A stretch of DNA of 64,000 bases from Mesorhizobium sp. B2-1-8. Lineage in GTDB: Bacteria > Pseudomonadota > Alphaproteobacteria > Rhizobiales > Rhizobiaceae. A program made the translations under genes and the position numbers. The stretch covers positions 3,321,001-3,385,000 of the forward strand of contig NZ_CP083952.1 in the NCBI RefSeq assembly GCF_006442545.2, given 5' to 3'. This document shows, piece after piece, positions 8,453-16,500 of the stretch (position 1 is the first letter of the stretch; the number at the start of each line of letters is the position of its first letter). A model generated the notes under the pieces. The model ran no database searches. It had not been told where the DNA came from and saw only the letters and a program-made list of their open reading frames with translations.

Positions 8453-8635
8453 TTAGGCCCCATATCAGGCGAGACATGCGTGTAGTCATTGTCTGCGATG
8501 AATGCGGAGCGTCAGGGCCGATATGCATTGATCAGGACGCCGCCGCTGAAAGCTGGAATAGCCGTCCTTGGAAAGGCAACCAGCGGCCTGCATCATCGAG
8601 CTATCGGTAGACACCAAAAACATATTTAAGTTTTA

Positions 8636-8662
8636 TTGGATTGAATGATCAGGCAATATAAT
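8636..8662 (+). promoter_or_regulatory. Putative promoter of serine recombinase
   Basis: A perfect TATAAT at 8657-8662 lies 46 bp before the recombinase start. A weak -35 (TTGGAT) sits 15 bp upstream of it. The spacing is short, so only the -10 is convincing. Confidence 0.35.
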
Positions 8663-8700
8663 ATCCCTCCTCAAACGGCGAATGTGTGTCGCATGGGGAG

Positions 8701-8712
8701 GCACTATAGTGA
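8701..8712. promoter_or_regulatory. CACTATAGTG palindrome overlapping the recombinase start codon
   Basis: The perfect 10-bp palindrome at 8702-8711 is identical to the first operator box at 4447-4456. It lies between the GGGGAGG ribosome binding site (8694-8700) and the GTG start at 8709, overlapping that codon. A protein bound here could block expression. A second shared 10-mer, GTGTGTCGCA, occurs at 8684-8693 and at 4454-4463. Confidence 0.5.
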
Positions 8713-10115
8713 CTAATGTGACGACTGAGCTTCGCGTTCCAGCGGCGCAGTACATTCGCATGTCAACAGAGCACCAGCGCTATTCTCTTGAAAACCAGAT
8801 CCCTGCCATTGCGGAGTATGCCGAGACACGGGGCTTCGCTATTGTCCAGACCTATTCCGATGCCGGTAAGAGCGGCTTGAGCTTGAAAGGGAGAGAGGGA
8901 CTCAAGCAGTTGTTGGGCGACGTGGTGACTGGCAGGCGCAGTTATTCGGCAGTTTTGGTTCTGGACGTTAGCCGGTGGGGCCGCTTTCAGGATGCTGATC
9001 AATCCGCACATTATGAGTTCCTGTGTCGAGATGCAGGGGTTGCGGTGGAATACTGCGGCGAGCCGTTCGAGAACGACGGCAGTATGGTTTCGTCAATCGT
9101 GAAGAATCTAAAGCGGGTGATGGCGGGCGAGTTCAGCCGTGAGCTCTCGGCCAAAGTCTCAAGGGCGCAGAAGCAGCAGGCCAGCCTTGGATTTAAGCAA
9201 GGCGGCCAAATGCCTTATGGAACAAGACGAATGCTCGTTAGCAAAGATCGGGAACCTCGATTTCTCCTCGGACCGGGCGAACAAAAGGGGCTAGACACCG
9301 ATCGTGTTGTCTTTGTGCCGGGCCCAGGCGAGGAGATCGGGATCGTCCGACGCATTTTCCGGATGTTCGTTGACCAAAGACGAAGCATGAGCAGCATTGC
9401 GAAAAAGCTAAACGAGGAAGGTGTGCCTTCAACAGACGGTTGGCGGTGGACATTGGGGCGGGTCAGAACCGTTCTGAAAAGCGAGTTGATGATCGGATAT
9501 TATGTCTTCAACCGAACCACAGGGCGATTGAGAGGGCCGTCTCGACCAAATCCTCCGAACCTATGGGTCAGAACACGGGTCATGGAGCCGATTGTGGACT
9601 CAAGACAGTTCGCAAAGGCCCAACGGGAGATGGGGTACAAGCGCGGGTACGGCTATGCGAAGTCTGACATGGTCAAAGGCCTTCGTCGGCTTTTGCGAGA
9701 AAAAAAGAAGCTCTCTTCGGACATCATTGACGTCTGCACCTACACGCCTTGCGCACGATCTTATGGAGAGCGTTTTGGAGGCCTACGGGCTGCCTACGCC
9801 ATCGTGGGCTACGAGTGCCGCTGGCGACCTGGGCCGCGTCGCAGATTTTCGGATGAGGAGCTCCTTGATGGCATCCGGCGGCTACACACTGCGTTCGGCC
9901 ATGTTACCATTGCGCTCATCAATGCCGACCCAGACCTACCACGGGCTTTCGTCTTCATGCGGAGATTTGGCACGATGACTAGAGCCTATGGGCTGGCAGG
10001 CTTTCCAACTACTAAGGCAGAGGCATGTTCTGCCGCGCGAAAGAGGGCTAGCCCGCGCCTTCGAGAGGGATTGCGATACGAACCGTCCAGGCCGCGCAGC
10101 GAACGAACCAGATAG
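8709..10115 (+). CDS. Large serine recombinase (site-specific integrase/resolvase family)
   Basis: About 468 residues. The N-terminal resolvase catalytic domain carries the nucleophile in YIRMST (S19), followed by the LDVSRWGR region. A Recombinase domain follows, with arginines near GGQMPYGTRR and KLNEEGVPSTDG. The C-terminus contains two segments resembling homing-endonuclease-associated repeats, each ending RFG...AY...G. The GTG at 8709 is chosen over ATG 8682 because a strong GGGGAGG precedes it. Such enzymes integrate or excise mobile DNA. The orphan hipA follows 21 bp downstream on the same strand. The start overlaps an operator-like palindrome. No attachment site pair was identified. 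Confidence 0.85.
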   Translation: MTNVTTELRVPAAQYIRMSTEHQRYSLENQIPAIAEYAETRGFAIVQTYSDAGKSGLSLKGREGLKQLLGDVVTGRRSYSAVLVLDVSRWGRFQDADQSAHYEFLCRDAGVAVEYCGEPFENDGSMVSSIVKNLKRVMAGEFSRELSAKVSRAQKQQASLGFKQGGQMPYGTRRMLVSKDREPRFLLGPGEQKGLDTDRVVFVPGPGEEIGIVRRIFRMFVDQRRSMSSIAKKLNEEGVPSTDGWRWTLGRVRTVLKSELMIGYYVFNRTTGRLRGPSRPNPPNLWVRTRVMEPIVDSRQFAKAQREMGYKRGYGYAKSDMVKGLRRLLREKKKLSSDIIDVCTYTPCARSYGERFGGLRAAYAIVGYECRWRPGPRRRFSDEELLDGIRRLHTAFGHVTIALINADPDLPRAFVFMRRFGTMTRAYGLAGFPTTKAEACSAARKRASPRLREGLRYEPSRPRSERTR

Positions 10116-10136
10116 CCCGCGAGGGTAGCAACGCCT

Positions 10137-11363
10137 GTGAACATTGATTCACCTCGGACGATACAGTCGCTAGATGTTCTTCTTGGCAAGCGGAAGATCG
10201 GCACGATTGTGCGCAGCCCCGTCTATGCCTTCAACTTTACGCAGCAATATCGGGAAGCGGGCGGTTTTCCAATTCTCAGCCTCTCGTTTAGGTCAGCAAA
10301 TGGCGAACTCGGGAAAGACCCGAAGCCGCTTGCGGGCATCCTACCCGCGTTCTTCGCCAATCTCCTGCCCGAGGGTAAGCTGCGCGAAGCAATGGAGAAG
10401 CATCACCAGGGCAGCGTAAGGCGACGCAATGACTTCGATCTCTTGGCGGTGCTTGGTGCCGATGTTTCCGGGGCAGTGCAAGCCTTGCCCAGTGATGGTC
10501 CTGTCGTGAACGAAAAGCCCAAAGCTCATTTCTCTCTGGCCGGAATGCAAATGAAGCTGTCCGTTGCCAAAAAGGGGGGAGAAGGAGGCGCCTTTACCCT
10601 GCCGAAGGACGGCGAACTGGGTCAGTACATCGCAAAATTTCCACCCGAGACGTTTCCGGGGGTTTCGGAGAATGAGTTTGCCAATCTGGCCCTTGCCGCA
10701 GCTATCGGCATGGATGTGCCTGACCGCGAGTTGGTCGAGAGGTCCGACCTGCAGAACGTTCCCGAGGAACTCAACCCCCAATCCGGGGGACCGCTTCTTC
10801 TGGTCAGACGCTTTGATCGAGGCGCGAACGGCCAAAGGATCCACATTGAGGATTTCGCTCAAGTCTTCGGCGTCCCTCCCTCGCGCAAATATGACGACGC
10901 TGCCTTTCACCAAATCGCGGCTGTCTTGAACGAGGCTGTGTCCCCTAGTGCGGCTCTCGAATTCGTCCGTCGCTTAACTTTGGCAGCTTTGACCGGCAAT
11001 GGTGACATGCATCTGAAGAATTGGTCGCTGATCTATCCTGGAGGTGGCGATAGACCGGCTCTTGCCCCGATCTACGATGTGCTATCGACCGTTCCCTACA
11101 TCCCAACCGACGCCATGGCGCTCTCCCTCGGTCGGCAGCGGTCGTTCAAGGCGCTTACGGCGTCGCGGTGGAAAGCGTTCGCAAACCGCGCCAGGCTGCC
11201 CGAGGCCGCCGTGCTTGAAGCGGTTGTTGAGACAGTCGCACTGGTCAACCAGCATTGGTGGCGTTTGCCGGAGCGCGAGATAGTCCCTGCAACGATCCTG
11301 GAACGCATCGACGAGCACATTAAGGTCATGACTCCGATTTTGACCACCCGCGACGGAAAGTGA
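10137..11363 (+). CDS. HipA-family serine/threonine kinase toxin, no adjacent HipB
   Basis: A 408-residue HipA-like protein with the N-terminal couple-hipA region (GILPAFFANLLPEG), the ATP-binding segment HFSLAGMQMKLS, the catalytic loop GNGDMHLKN (D290, N295) and the metal-binding aspartate in IYDV (D314). In HipBA modules the kinase phosphorylates a translation factor such as GltX and induces dormancy, and is held by the HTH antitoxin HipB. No HTH gene lies next to it here: upstream is a serine recombinase and downstream are unknown small ORFs. The antitoxin is therefore missing, remote, or replaced by a different protein. Start is GTG at 10137, right after the recombinase. Confidence 0.85.
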   Translation: MNIDSPRTIQSLDVLLGKRKIGTIVRSPVYAFNFTQQYREAGGFPILSLSFRSANGELGKDPKPLAGILPAFFANLLPEGKLREAMEKHHQGSVRRRNDFDLLAVLGADVSGAVQALPSDGPVVNEKPKAHFSLAGMQMKLSVAKKGGEGGAFTLPKDGELGQYIAKFPPETFPGVSENEFANLALAAAIGMDVPDRELVERSDLQNVPEELNPQSGGPLLLVRRFDRGANGQRIHIEDFAQVFGVPPSRKYDDAAFHQIAAVLNEAVSPSAALEFVRRLTLAALTGNGDMHLKNWSLIYPGGGDRPALAPIYDVLSTVPYIPTDAMALSLGRQRSFKALTASRWKAFANRARLPEAAVLEAVVETVALVNQHWWRLPEREIVPATILERIDEHIKVMTPILTTRDGK

Positions 11364-11838
11364 CTCCGATCCTGGCTAACTGCCATAGTGGCCCCGATGA
11401 GACACCCCGCGCCTGGTCGTCACAGACGGACAAGGCATCCCGGCTGTCCTCAAGGGACAAGCCGGCGGAGCGGAGGAGACTAAGAGGCAGCTAGAGGCAC
11501 CTATCATGGTCTACCCCCGGATGCCCGGCTACTCCATGTCCGGCACGTCGCCACCCACAAAGAGCGTCGTGGGCTCCCCGTATTCCCCAAGCGATGGGTT
11601 GGCCTCACGCGACCCGCAATGACGTCGCCCTCGTGTGTGGCAACAAACTTGTCGGCGATGGCATGGAGGGCGGCCTCCTGCCGGCTGTCGAGTCTGACAA
11701 TATGGTCCATGTCGTTTGCCTCCGAGAACAGTGAACAAAAACGGAACAAAATTGTCAAGGCCGAATTGACTCCGCAAGGAATGCGTTCCTATTTGGAGGG
11801 CGGTGGGGCGGTCGCTCGCTACTGAGAGGAGAGCCGCT
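11364..11838. other. Region downstream of hipA with a possible frameshifted small ORF on the minus strand
   Basis: On the minus strand, 11730 to about 11529, one frame begins MDHIVRLDSRQEAALHAI and a neighbouring frame ends SLGEYGEPTTLFVGGDVPDM. Together they look like one protein of about 60 residues split by a frameshift near 11620. No family is recognised. The rest of the stretch shows nothing clear. Confidence 0.3.
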
Positions 11839-12099
11839 ATGGGCAGACGAACGAGCCGGTATGACAGACTGTTTAAGAGCAATGCCGAGGCGATCATTCG
11901 GGATGGGCTTCGCCTCCGCGAGACAGTGCTTGCAGCGCAACTTCATCTGAAAGCGAGCGGTTCACTGTTCTGGCAATTGAATGGCCTCACCGATAAACTG
12001 CATGAGGTGCTTACCGTGATAGCTGAGCAGGAACCCGACTTCAGGGCGGCAGGGCTGGGCCTATTGCCGCTGCCCGAGGATTACTCCACCCGGAAGTGA
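11839..12099 (+). CDS. Small hypothetical protein
   Basis: An 86-residue, mostly helical protein starting MGRRTSRYDRLFKS, with GAGAGGAG upstream of the ATG at 11839. It has no recognised domain, signal peptide or membrane segment. The stop overlaps the GTG of the next small gene (12096), suggesting translational coupling and a genuine two-gene unit in the mobile zone. Confidence 0.5.
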   Translation: MGRRTSRYDRLFKSNAEAIIRDGLRLRETVLAAQLHLKASGSLFWQLNGLTDKLHEVLTVIAEQEPDFRAAGLGLLPLPEDYSTRK

Positions 12100-12401
12100 C
12101 CTCCTATGGACAGCGTTGGGCGAGCCGCAAAGCAAACCTGCTGCTCATCGTGGAGTGCGGCCACTGTTATCATGTGGGCCGCTTCCGGGCTAACGATGTG
12201 GCAAAGGTGGTGGGATGGAACAAACCGGTGGAAACCATCAACGTCAAATGCAAGCGGTGCAGCCGAAAGGACGCTACCGTGCGGACTCAGTTCAATATCA
12301 GGACCATCCGGGCCACGCAGGTTGAATCAGCGTCCCCGAGGCCCTCTGCGACACCGTACGAGACGCGCAAACGCGCGTCGCTGAAGCCAGAGAGCAGCTG
12401 A
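12096..12401 (+). CDS. Small zinc-ribbon-like hypothetical protein
   Basis: A 101-residue basic protein with two cysteine pairs, ECGHCYH near residue 20 and CKRCSRK near 52, spaced as in small zinc ribbons. The GTG start overlaps the preceding stop (GTGA), consistent with coupling to the 86-residue gene. The C-terminal third is basic and probably disordered. Possibly a small DNA- or RNA-binding protein of the mobile element; no specific family recognised. Confidence 0.5.
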   Translation: MTSYGQRWASRKANLLLIVECGHCYHVGRFRANDVAKVVGWNKPVETINVKCKRCSRKDATVRTQFNIRTIRATQVESASPRPSATPYETRKRASLKPESS

Positions 12402-12518
12402 AGAAGATTAAGGCTGGCGCGTGAGGCTTCAGACCCGGCGCGTCCGGAATGCAATGCTCGCTTGACGCCCATTCGTCGGGCGCTACATTGCCTCGCGGCG
12501 GTCCTATCGGACGCCAGC

Positions 12519-12578
12519 GGCCGGCGCTCATCAAAACCCCAAGGTCCCCCCGCCTACTGAGCGCCGGCCGATCTTTTT
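12519..12578 (+). terminator. Long-arm hairpin with T-run, terminator-like
   Basis: GGCCGGCGCTCA (12519-12530) is perfectly complementary to TGAGCGCCGGCC (12558-12569), with a 27-base loop and then CTTTTTC. It probably ends transcription from the two small genes. The loop is long for a standard terminator. Nothing else is evident between 12402 and 12739. Confidence 0.5.
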
Positions 12579-12739
12579 CGATCAGCTCCCGAGATAGGCG
12601 CGGCATATCGCGTCCCAGTCCGCGGCCGGCGGTCTGCTTGGCGAAAGGCTGCCTTTCTCGGTATCAAACCGACATTTGAATCCTTCTGAGCACCGCATTA
12701 GATTCGACTGGTTAAAATTGTAGCTATTGGGAGGTAGCT

Positions 12740-13108
12740 ATGATCGAAAGCCGTACAGACGTCGCGCGTGCGATGATAGACGCCAGCTTCGTCTCGCAGC
12801 GTCGCTCTTTAAGTGACATCGCCTCAATTCGTCGCGATCTAGACCAATCCCGCCGTGCAATCGCAGCATCACGCGACCTTCTAAAGCGGTTACGCCAGCG
12901 CAAGGCGGACGAGGCGCCCAGGGAGGCTGAGAAGCACCGAGTGTCCGCGTTCCATGCAGACATTGTCCGGTCTGTATTTCGAAATTTGGTCTCGGAAACT
13001 GACGTGCCCGAGTGTGAATGGCGCAACCTGGCTAGGAGCCTCATCTTCGAGCTCACCGGGTGCGAGTGCGTTGACGCAGTCTTGCTGGATTGGGTCATTA
13101 GAAAGTAA
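12740..13108 (+). CDS. Hypothetical helical protein
   Basis: A 122-residue soluble protein beginning MIESRTDVARAMIDASF, with GGGAGG seven bases upstream of the ATG. The first two thirds is predicted helical and rich in Arg, Asp and Ala, possibly coiled coil (SLSDIASIRRDLDQSRRAIA). No domain is recognised. The good ribosome binding site and even codon use support a real gene. It stands alone between two terminator-like hairpins. Confidence 0.5.
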   Translation: MIESRTDVARAMIDASFVSQRRSLSDIASIRRDLDQSRRAIAASRDLLKRLRQRKADEAPREAEKHRVSAFHADIVRSVFRNLVSETDVPECEWRNLARSLIFELTGCECVDAVLLDWVIRK

Positions 13109-13234
13109 CGGACGGAACAATCGCCACGCCGCTTTATTCGGGGCGCATCATTTTTGTGGTATGATTCATCCTATGGGGAAGAAGGCCAAGCACAAAGCAA
13201 AGTAGGTGACTGAAATCCCGATGGAGAGGCGAGC

Positions 13235-13447
13235 TTGAAAACGGAAGCCGCCTACTATGCTCGCAAGTGCGGTATCACGACAGATGAAGCCGCCAAGATC
13301 TTTCGGAAGCCCACGCGCCAAAGCTCACCATCGTCCCAAAAGAACGCCAGCCATCGGGGTCCACAAAGGAAAAGCCCCGGTGCTTTGGTCAGCACCGGGG
13401 CTTTTGACACGTACGAGCTACTCGGCATGTCGGCATGTACGACGTAG
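13235..13447 (+). CDS. Possible small DUF3606-like ORF running into a terminator
   Basis: The TTG start at 13235 has GGAGAGG upstream. The first 25 residues (TEAAYYARKCGITTDEAAKI) resemble small DUF3606-type proteins, but the rest is low-complexity and reads through the hairpin at 13370-13405. The frame is therefore probably truncated or frameshifted after about residue 26. Confidence 0.25.
   Translation: MKTEAAYYARKCGITTDEAAKIFRKPTRQSSPSSQKNASHRGPQRKSPGALVSTGAFDTYELLGMSACTT
13370..13405. terminator. Perfect bidirectional intrinsic terminator
   Basis: AAAAGCCCCGGTGCT and AGCACCGGGGCTTTT form a perfect 15-bp stem around a 6-base loop, flanked by A- and T-runs, so it should terminate on both strands. 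Confidence 0.85.
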
Positions 13448-13737
13448 CAGTAGGCCCGGCGGTTGAGGGGGGCTCATCGCCGAGCCTGACTGGCGGGGGG
13501 GGTAAGGGGGGACATCGCCAGCTTACACGAAGCTAGCATTGTCGTTGCTGGCGCGGCATCATTCAAACAGAGGAGGCGTCTCGGCCTGCTCAAGCACGCC
13601 TACCCTGCCGGACAGTTGCAGTGGGCCCGCTTCACTGGCGACGAAGCGGGCCGGTCAGGTCTTGGGGGACCTGACCGGCAGCAGGGGAGCTGCCGCTTTC
13701 GAACCTGCCAAGACATGCCAAGTTCCCATATAGCGCA

Positions 13738-13769
13738 CAAAAAAGCCCGCAGGCCGGAGCCAGGCGGGC
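13738..13769 (-). terminator. Minus-strand terminator of repeat unit B
   Basis: GCCCGC (13745-13750) pairs with GCGGGC (13764-13769). On the minus strand the hairpin is followed by a run of six Ts, with U-tract polarity fitting leftward transcription. Confidence 0.6.
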
Positions 13770-13960
13770 AGTTCACAGAGTGGAGGCCGCCCGGAGTAGG
13801 CGGCTGCTCCCGAACCTTTGTCTCTGACATATGTTCCAGCACCGGGCCGCTTAGGCCCGCGCTCCCACAGGAGGGCGCGAGCCGGCCAGCAGCGCGAAAA
13901 GCACCGGACCCGCTGTTCGCCGGCACTTGCGCCTAACGGGGCTGTTCCCGACCGAACACT

Positions 13961-13990
13961 AAAATGCCCACCGGCCGGAGCCAGCGGGCA
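13961..13990 (-). terminator. Minus-strand terminator-like hairpin of repeat unit A
   Basis: TGCCC (13965-13969) pairs with GGGCA (13986-13990), around a GC-rich interior like that of unit B, followed by TTTT on the minus strand. Confidence 0.45.
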
Positions 13991-14309
13991 GGCTATGCAC
14001 GGAGTAAGCGGGGCCGGCTCCCGAACTTCGGTCTCTGACACCGTTCCGGCTACCTTGAAAGCTTCCGCAATCGCGGACTTGCAGAAATTTCGCGTTAGCG
14101 GATTGTGGTCGCTTGGTGAGCCGAGGGCTCTGGGGCGCTGGCACGCTCTCCGATGAGGACCATGCGTCCGTGGCCTCGAGAAAGTTCAGGACGCTACGCA
14201 TCAAACTGACGATGGCACATCATCAAAATGGCGGACGACTTATCTCGTCGCCCGTGAAAAGCTTGTCACAACAGTTGGGAGGGGAATTGGCCGGTGAAGG
14301 ATCGAGTGA

Positions 14310-14597
14310 ATGGACCACTTCGGCATTGTTCGGACGCGCGAGATTGCTAAATGCATAGGCGTCGCAAGAGAGCCCAAGTCGCCTAAAGGGTGGCGTTCAG
14401 CGTTAGCAACGATGGAAACCGAGCGAAGCGCCAAGACGGCTATCCTCAGACAATTGCGGACATGCTCGGAATGGCTCGTTCGGGACGATCAAGCCTCGAT
14501 GTGCGATGAGATCGACTGCTCGGCTCTTCTGTTGAGGCGAAGCAGCGTTGGAGAGCCGCAACCTGATTGGACCGACCTTGATAGGTGGTTGGGATGA
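14310..14597 (+). CDS. Uncertain hypothetical ORF
   Basis: A 95-residue frame beginning MDHFGIVRTREIAKCIGV and ending in the acidic/tryptophan stretch PDWTDLDRWLG. It has no recognised domain and only a weak ribosome binding site. The surrounding 14.05-14.87 kb shows no other convincing gene. It may be a degenerate remnant. Confidence 0.25.
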   Translation: MDHFGIVRTREIAKCIGVAREPKSPKGWRSALATMETERSAKTAILRQLRTCSEWLVRDDQASMCDEIDCSALLLRRSSVGEPQPDWTDLDRWLG

Positions 14598-14873
14598 TGC
14601 TGAACCGCCGGGTCTGATTGGCGGCGGCGATTTTGGGAGCGGGATCGCCGTCAGCTAAACCAGAAATACTGCTGGGTTGCCGGATGGGGCGCCATTCCAA
14701 CAGATCGGCCGTGCAGTTTCGTTTGCCACCTGCGGAAAACCGCGCGAGCGCAAGCCGACATTCTATTGCCTGGCGGACCTATGCCGCGCATGAGCACCGC
14801 TGCCTCGTGGTTGGCTGCGTAGGAGCTGGAGCGCTTGGTAATGGATCGCAGCCAGCATCACGGCACAGTTGCA

Positions 14874-15221
14874 CTATGCTGTTGATTGCCCGGTGGCAAC
14901 TTGCGCCGGCAACCCGCCAGATGAGGCGGTTTTTATTGGCCGCAATATGCTCGCTGCTCCGGACTGCAAATTCAAATTACTGGATTGGCCAAAAGAGCGG
15001 GAGCGGCTCCCCTGTTTAGTGTCAGGCCATTCGGTACGCCATTTACCGTCGACGCCTTGGACTAGAACTTCCGCCTCGTGGCCTTGTTCGGTAGCGCGTA
15101 TCGCCGCTTTGACCGCAGCTAGAACTGCGGAGCCGTGGGACTCATAAGGATAATCCTGGCCGTCGTAACGGACGTTCCAACGGTCTGCGTTCTTCGCGAC
15201 ATGGTATTTGGCATTCGCCAT
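14874..15221 (-). CDS. DUF2188-like small protein
   Basis: Starting at ATG 15221 the protein begins MANAKYHVAKNADRWNVRYDG and continues AVKAAIRATEQGHEAEVLVQ then GVDGKWRTEW. This is the compact pattern of DUF2188 proteins (aromatic-rich strand, helix with alternating charge, then V..DG+). The frame runs 115 residues, while the family usually stops after 70-80, so the C-terminal 40 residues may be read-through or non-native. Function unknown; such genes are common in rhizobial accessory regions. Confidence 0.5.
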   Translation of the reverse strand: MANAKYHVAKNADRWNVRYDGQDYPYESHGSAVLAAVKAAIRATEQGHEAEVLVQGVDGKWRTEWPDTKQGSRSRSFGQSSNLNLQSGAASILRPIKTASSGGLPAQVATGQSTA

Positions 15222-15458
15222 AAGCGCCGTCCCCAAGGTTCGGCAGCAAGAAAGCATTAACCAACCTCCCCGGCAAGAAAAGCTTTCGCCGGCGAGGGCG
15301 CTCGCGAGACACACCCGTCGGGGCCGAGCCGCAAAGTTTCACACGAACTGAGGATTGGAGGCGAATCGCCATTCGCTATCCAACGACAGCCCACACCTTC
15401 CTCTGGGCAATCTGCATGCAGCCGCCGCCCTTTTCTGCCTTATAAGCGATAGGTCCTG

Positions 15459-15479
15459 AGCCGATTGAGATCGGCTTTT
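15459..15479 (+). terminator. Compact intrinsic terminator
   Basis: AGCCGAT and ATCGGCT form a perfect 7-bp stem around a TGAG loop, followed by TTT. It lies in the stretch 15222-15558, which otherwise holds no gene. It would act on rightward transcripts. Confidence 0.55.
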
Positions 15480-15558
15480 GTCGCAGGTGTCGTTGTGCGC
15501 ACCGATGTGCCGGCGCTCTGCCGCGATTTTCCCAGACCCTCCGCGCGACGTGCGCAGA

Positions 15559-16061
15559 CTACGACTTATCCTGGGCGCTCTGGGTTTTGACCAACCGATC
15601 AAGCACGGCGAATCCTGCAGGTCCCGATAGGGTGTAAGATCGAGGTCGGGAGGCACCTTCCTGAGCTTCTCTTGGTCTATCGGCTTCTCGTTGAGCTTCA
15701 TCAACGACTGATATCTTTGCCAGCGGACGCCTGCGGCCATGACTGCATCGCGCTCGGCACATAGCGCGATTTGATGGGCATGTAGATAGTGCAGCCTAAG
15801 TTCATCCAGCAGCGCCTTTTCGATAATTTCATGGGTCAGCAAGAAAGGGGACAGCCTCACTCTTTGACCCTTCCACGGCATCGTGCGTGGCAGGTGACGG
15901 TCAATGTAGACCGTGCGTCGATCAATGCTGTAGCCTGCAATGTAAGGGATATCGAAGTCATGGCTGATCTTGACACGACGATGGAGAGCCATGACGACGT
16001 CCCCCAACACATTGTCATCCACCTCTTCCGATCTATGGCGAATCTCGGCTTCGCGTTTCAT
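15559..16061 (-). pseudogene. Frameshifted rhizobial conserved hypothetical, metalloprotease-like motif
   Basis: From ATG 16061 (GGAGAG upstream) the frame reads MKREAEIRHRSEEVDD, then VYIDRHLPRTM and LTHEIIEKALLDELRLHY. The HExxE-like signature is reminiscent of zinc-dependent peptidases or their relatives. The main frame is coherent to YRDLQDS at about 15610, then becomes nonsense. The neighbouring frame continues naturally with VLDRLVKTQSAQDKS and stops at 15559. A single missing base near 15606-15607 explains this. The reconstructed protein is about 167 residues. The inactivation could also be a sequencing error. Confidence 0.55.
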
Positions 16062-16213
16062 GTGCTCTCCAGTCCGCGAAGGCATCTCAGCTGCCCGTTC
16101 CGTCAAGAGTTTCAACTATGTCAGGCTGCTCACATACCCACGGTCTGATCAGGTTCCAGGTGAAGGAAGGCTGCGAGCAAAACGGCCTATCAACCGGCAG
16201 CCAGCAGGAGCGG

Positions 16214-16500
16214 TCATGTCGGCACCGCCAGAAGCTTCGGCAACCGCACCAGATTGTAGGCCGCGGCAGCGAAGGTTGAGGCCCACCCGACGCGGTCACG
16301 ACCGCGCAACTTCGTCTTCTCCTGCCCGGCGACCGTCTTGATCCAGCCGAACGCCTCTTCGATCCGCTTGCGGATGCGCTGGCTGACGCCATTGCCGCCG
16401 TGCCGGGTCGTGCGGCGATCGATAGCGGAACGGCGCCCGTTCGTGTTTTGCGCCACGTGCGGCGTCACCTTCATCGAGCGCAGTAGCCAATCTGCCATCG
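16214..16500 (-). pseudogene. IS5-family transposase, C-terminal fragment
   Basis: The segment TPHVAQNTNGRRSAIDRRTT followed by SQRIRKRIEEAFGWIKTVAG and FAAAAYNLVRLPKLL is the C-terminus of an IS5-family DDE transposase, including the glutamate region. The N-terminal two thirds is absent. The frame continues upstream to 16633 with an unrelated sequence (ELVIATGAEQLRTDELAGAL), so the fragment is fused to other DNA. Confidence 0.7.

Larger units (their letters stand above)
6977..8610 (+). pseudogene. Lar-family (restriction alleviation-like) zinc-ribbon gene interrupted by IS701-family element
   Basis: A short gene starts with TTG at 6977, with GGAGG upstream, and reads MTPDACPFCTSTEV before the IS701 insertion. 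It resumes after the element in the matching frame at 8457. Removing the element and one TTAG duplication restores a 65-residue ORF with CPFC, then CDECGASGP and a late AAAESWNSRP. That is the typical Lar zinc-ribbon layout (two CxxC pairs, then A..WN.R). Lar proteins of phages and prophages modulate type I restriction. In its present state the gene is split. The 3' half alone could start at ATG 8476 (44 residues), but it would lack the first CxxC. Confidence 0.7.
13610..14048 (-). repeat. Three degenerate tandem units ending in terminator-like hairpins
   Basis: Read on the minus strand, two units (14047-13961 and 13837-13738) share a GGAAC start, a TGTCAGAGAC core, GTTCGGGAGC, and a terminal GC hairpin followed by Ts. 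A third, weaker unit (13726 to about 13610) shares GGAAC, ATGTC and GGTTCG and ends in two strong hairpins (13624-13652 and 13653-13676). ORFs across this region are shadows of the repeats in shifting frames. They look like repeated small structured transcripts rather than coding DNA. Confidence 0.45.

Noticed and set aside
13680..14060. GGTTCG motifs resembling a tRNA T-arm
   Set aside because: No acceptor, D- or anticodon arms can be folded around them; they belong to the terminator-tipped repeats.
13925..14105. GCCTAAC at 13932 and GTTAGCG near 14095 as an integron attC site
   Set aside because: The right core does not fit GTTRRRY and no integrase or cassette array is present.
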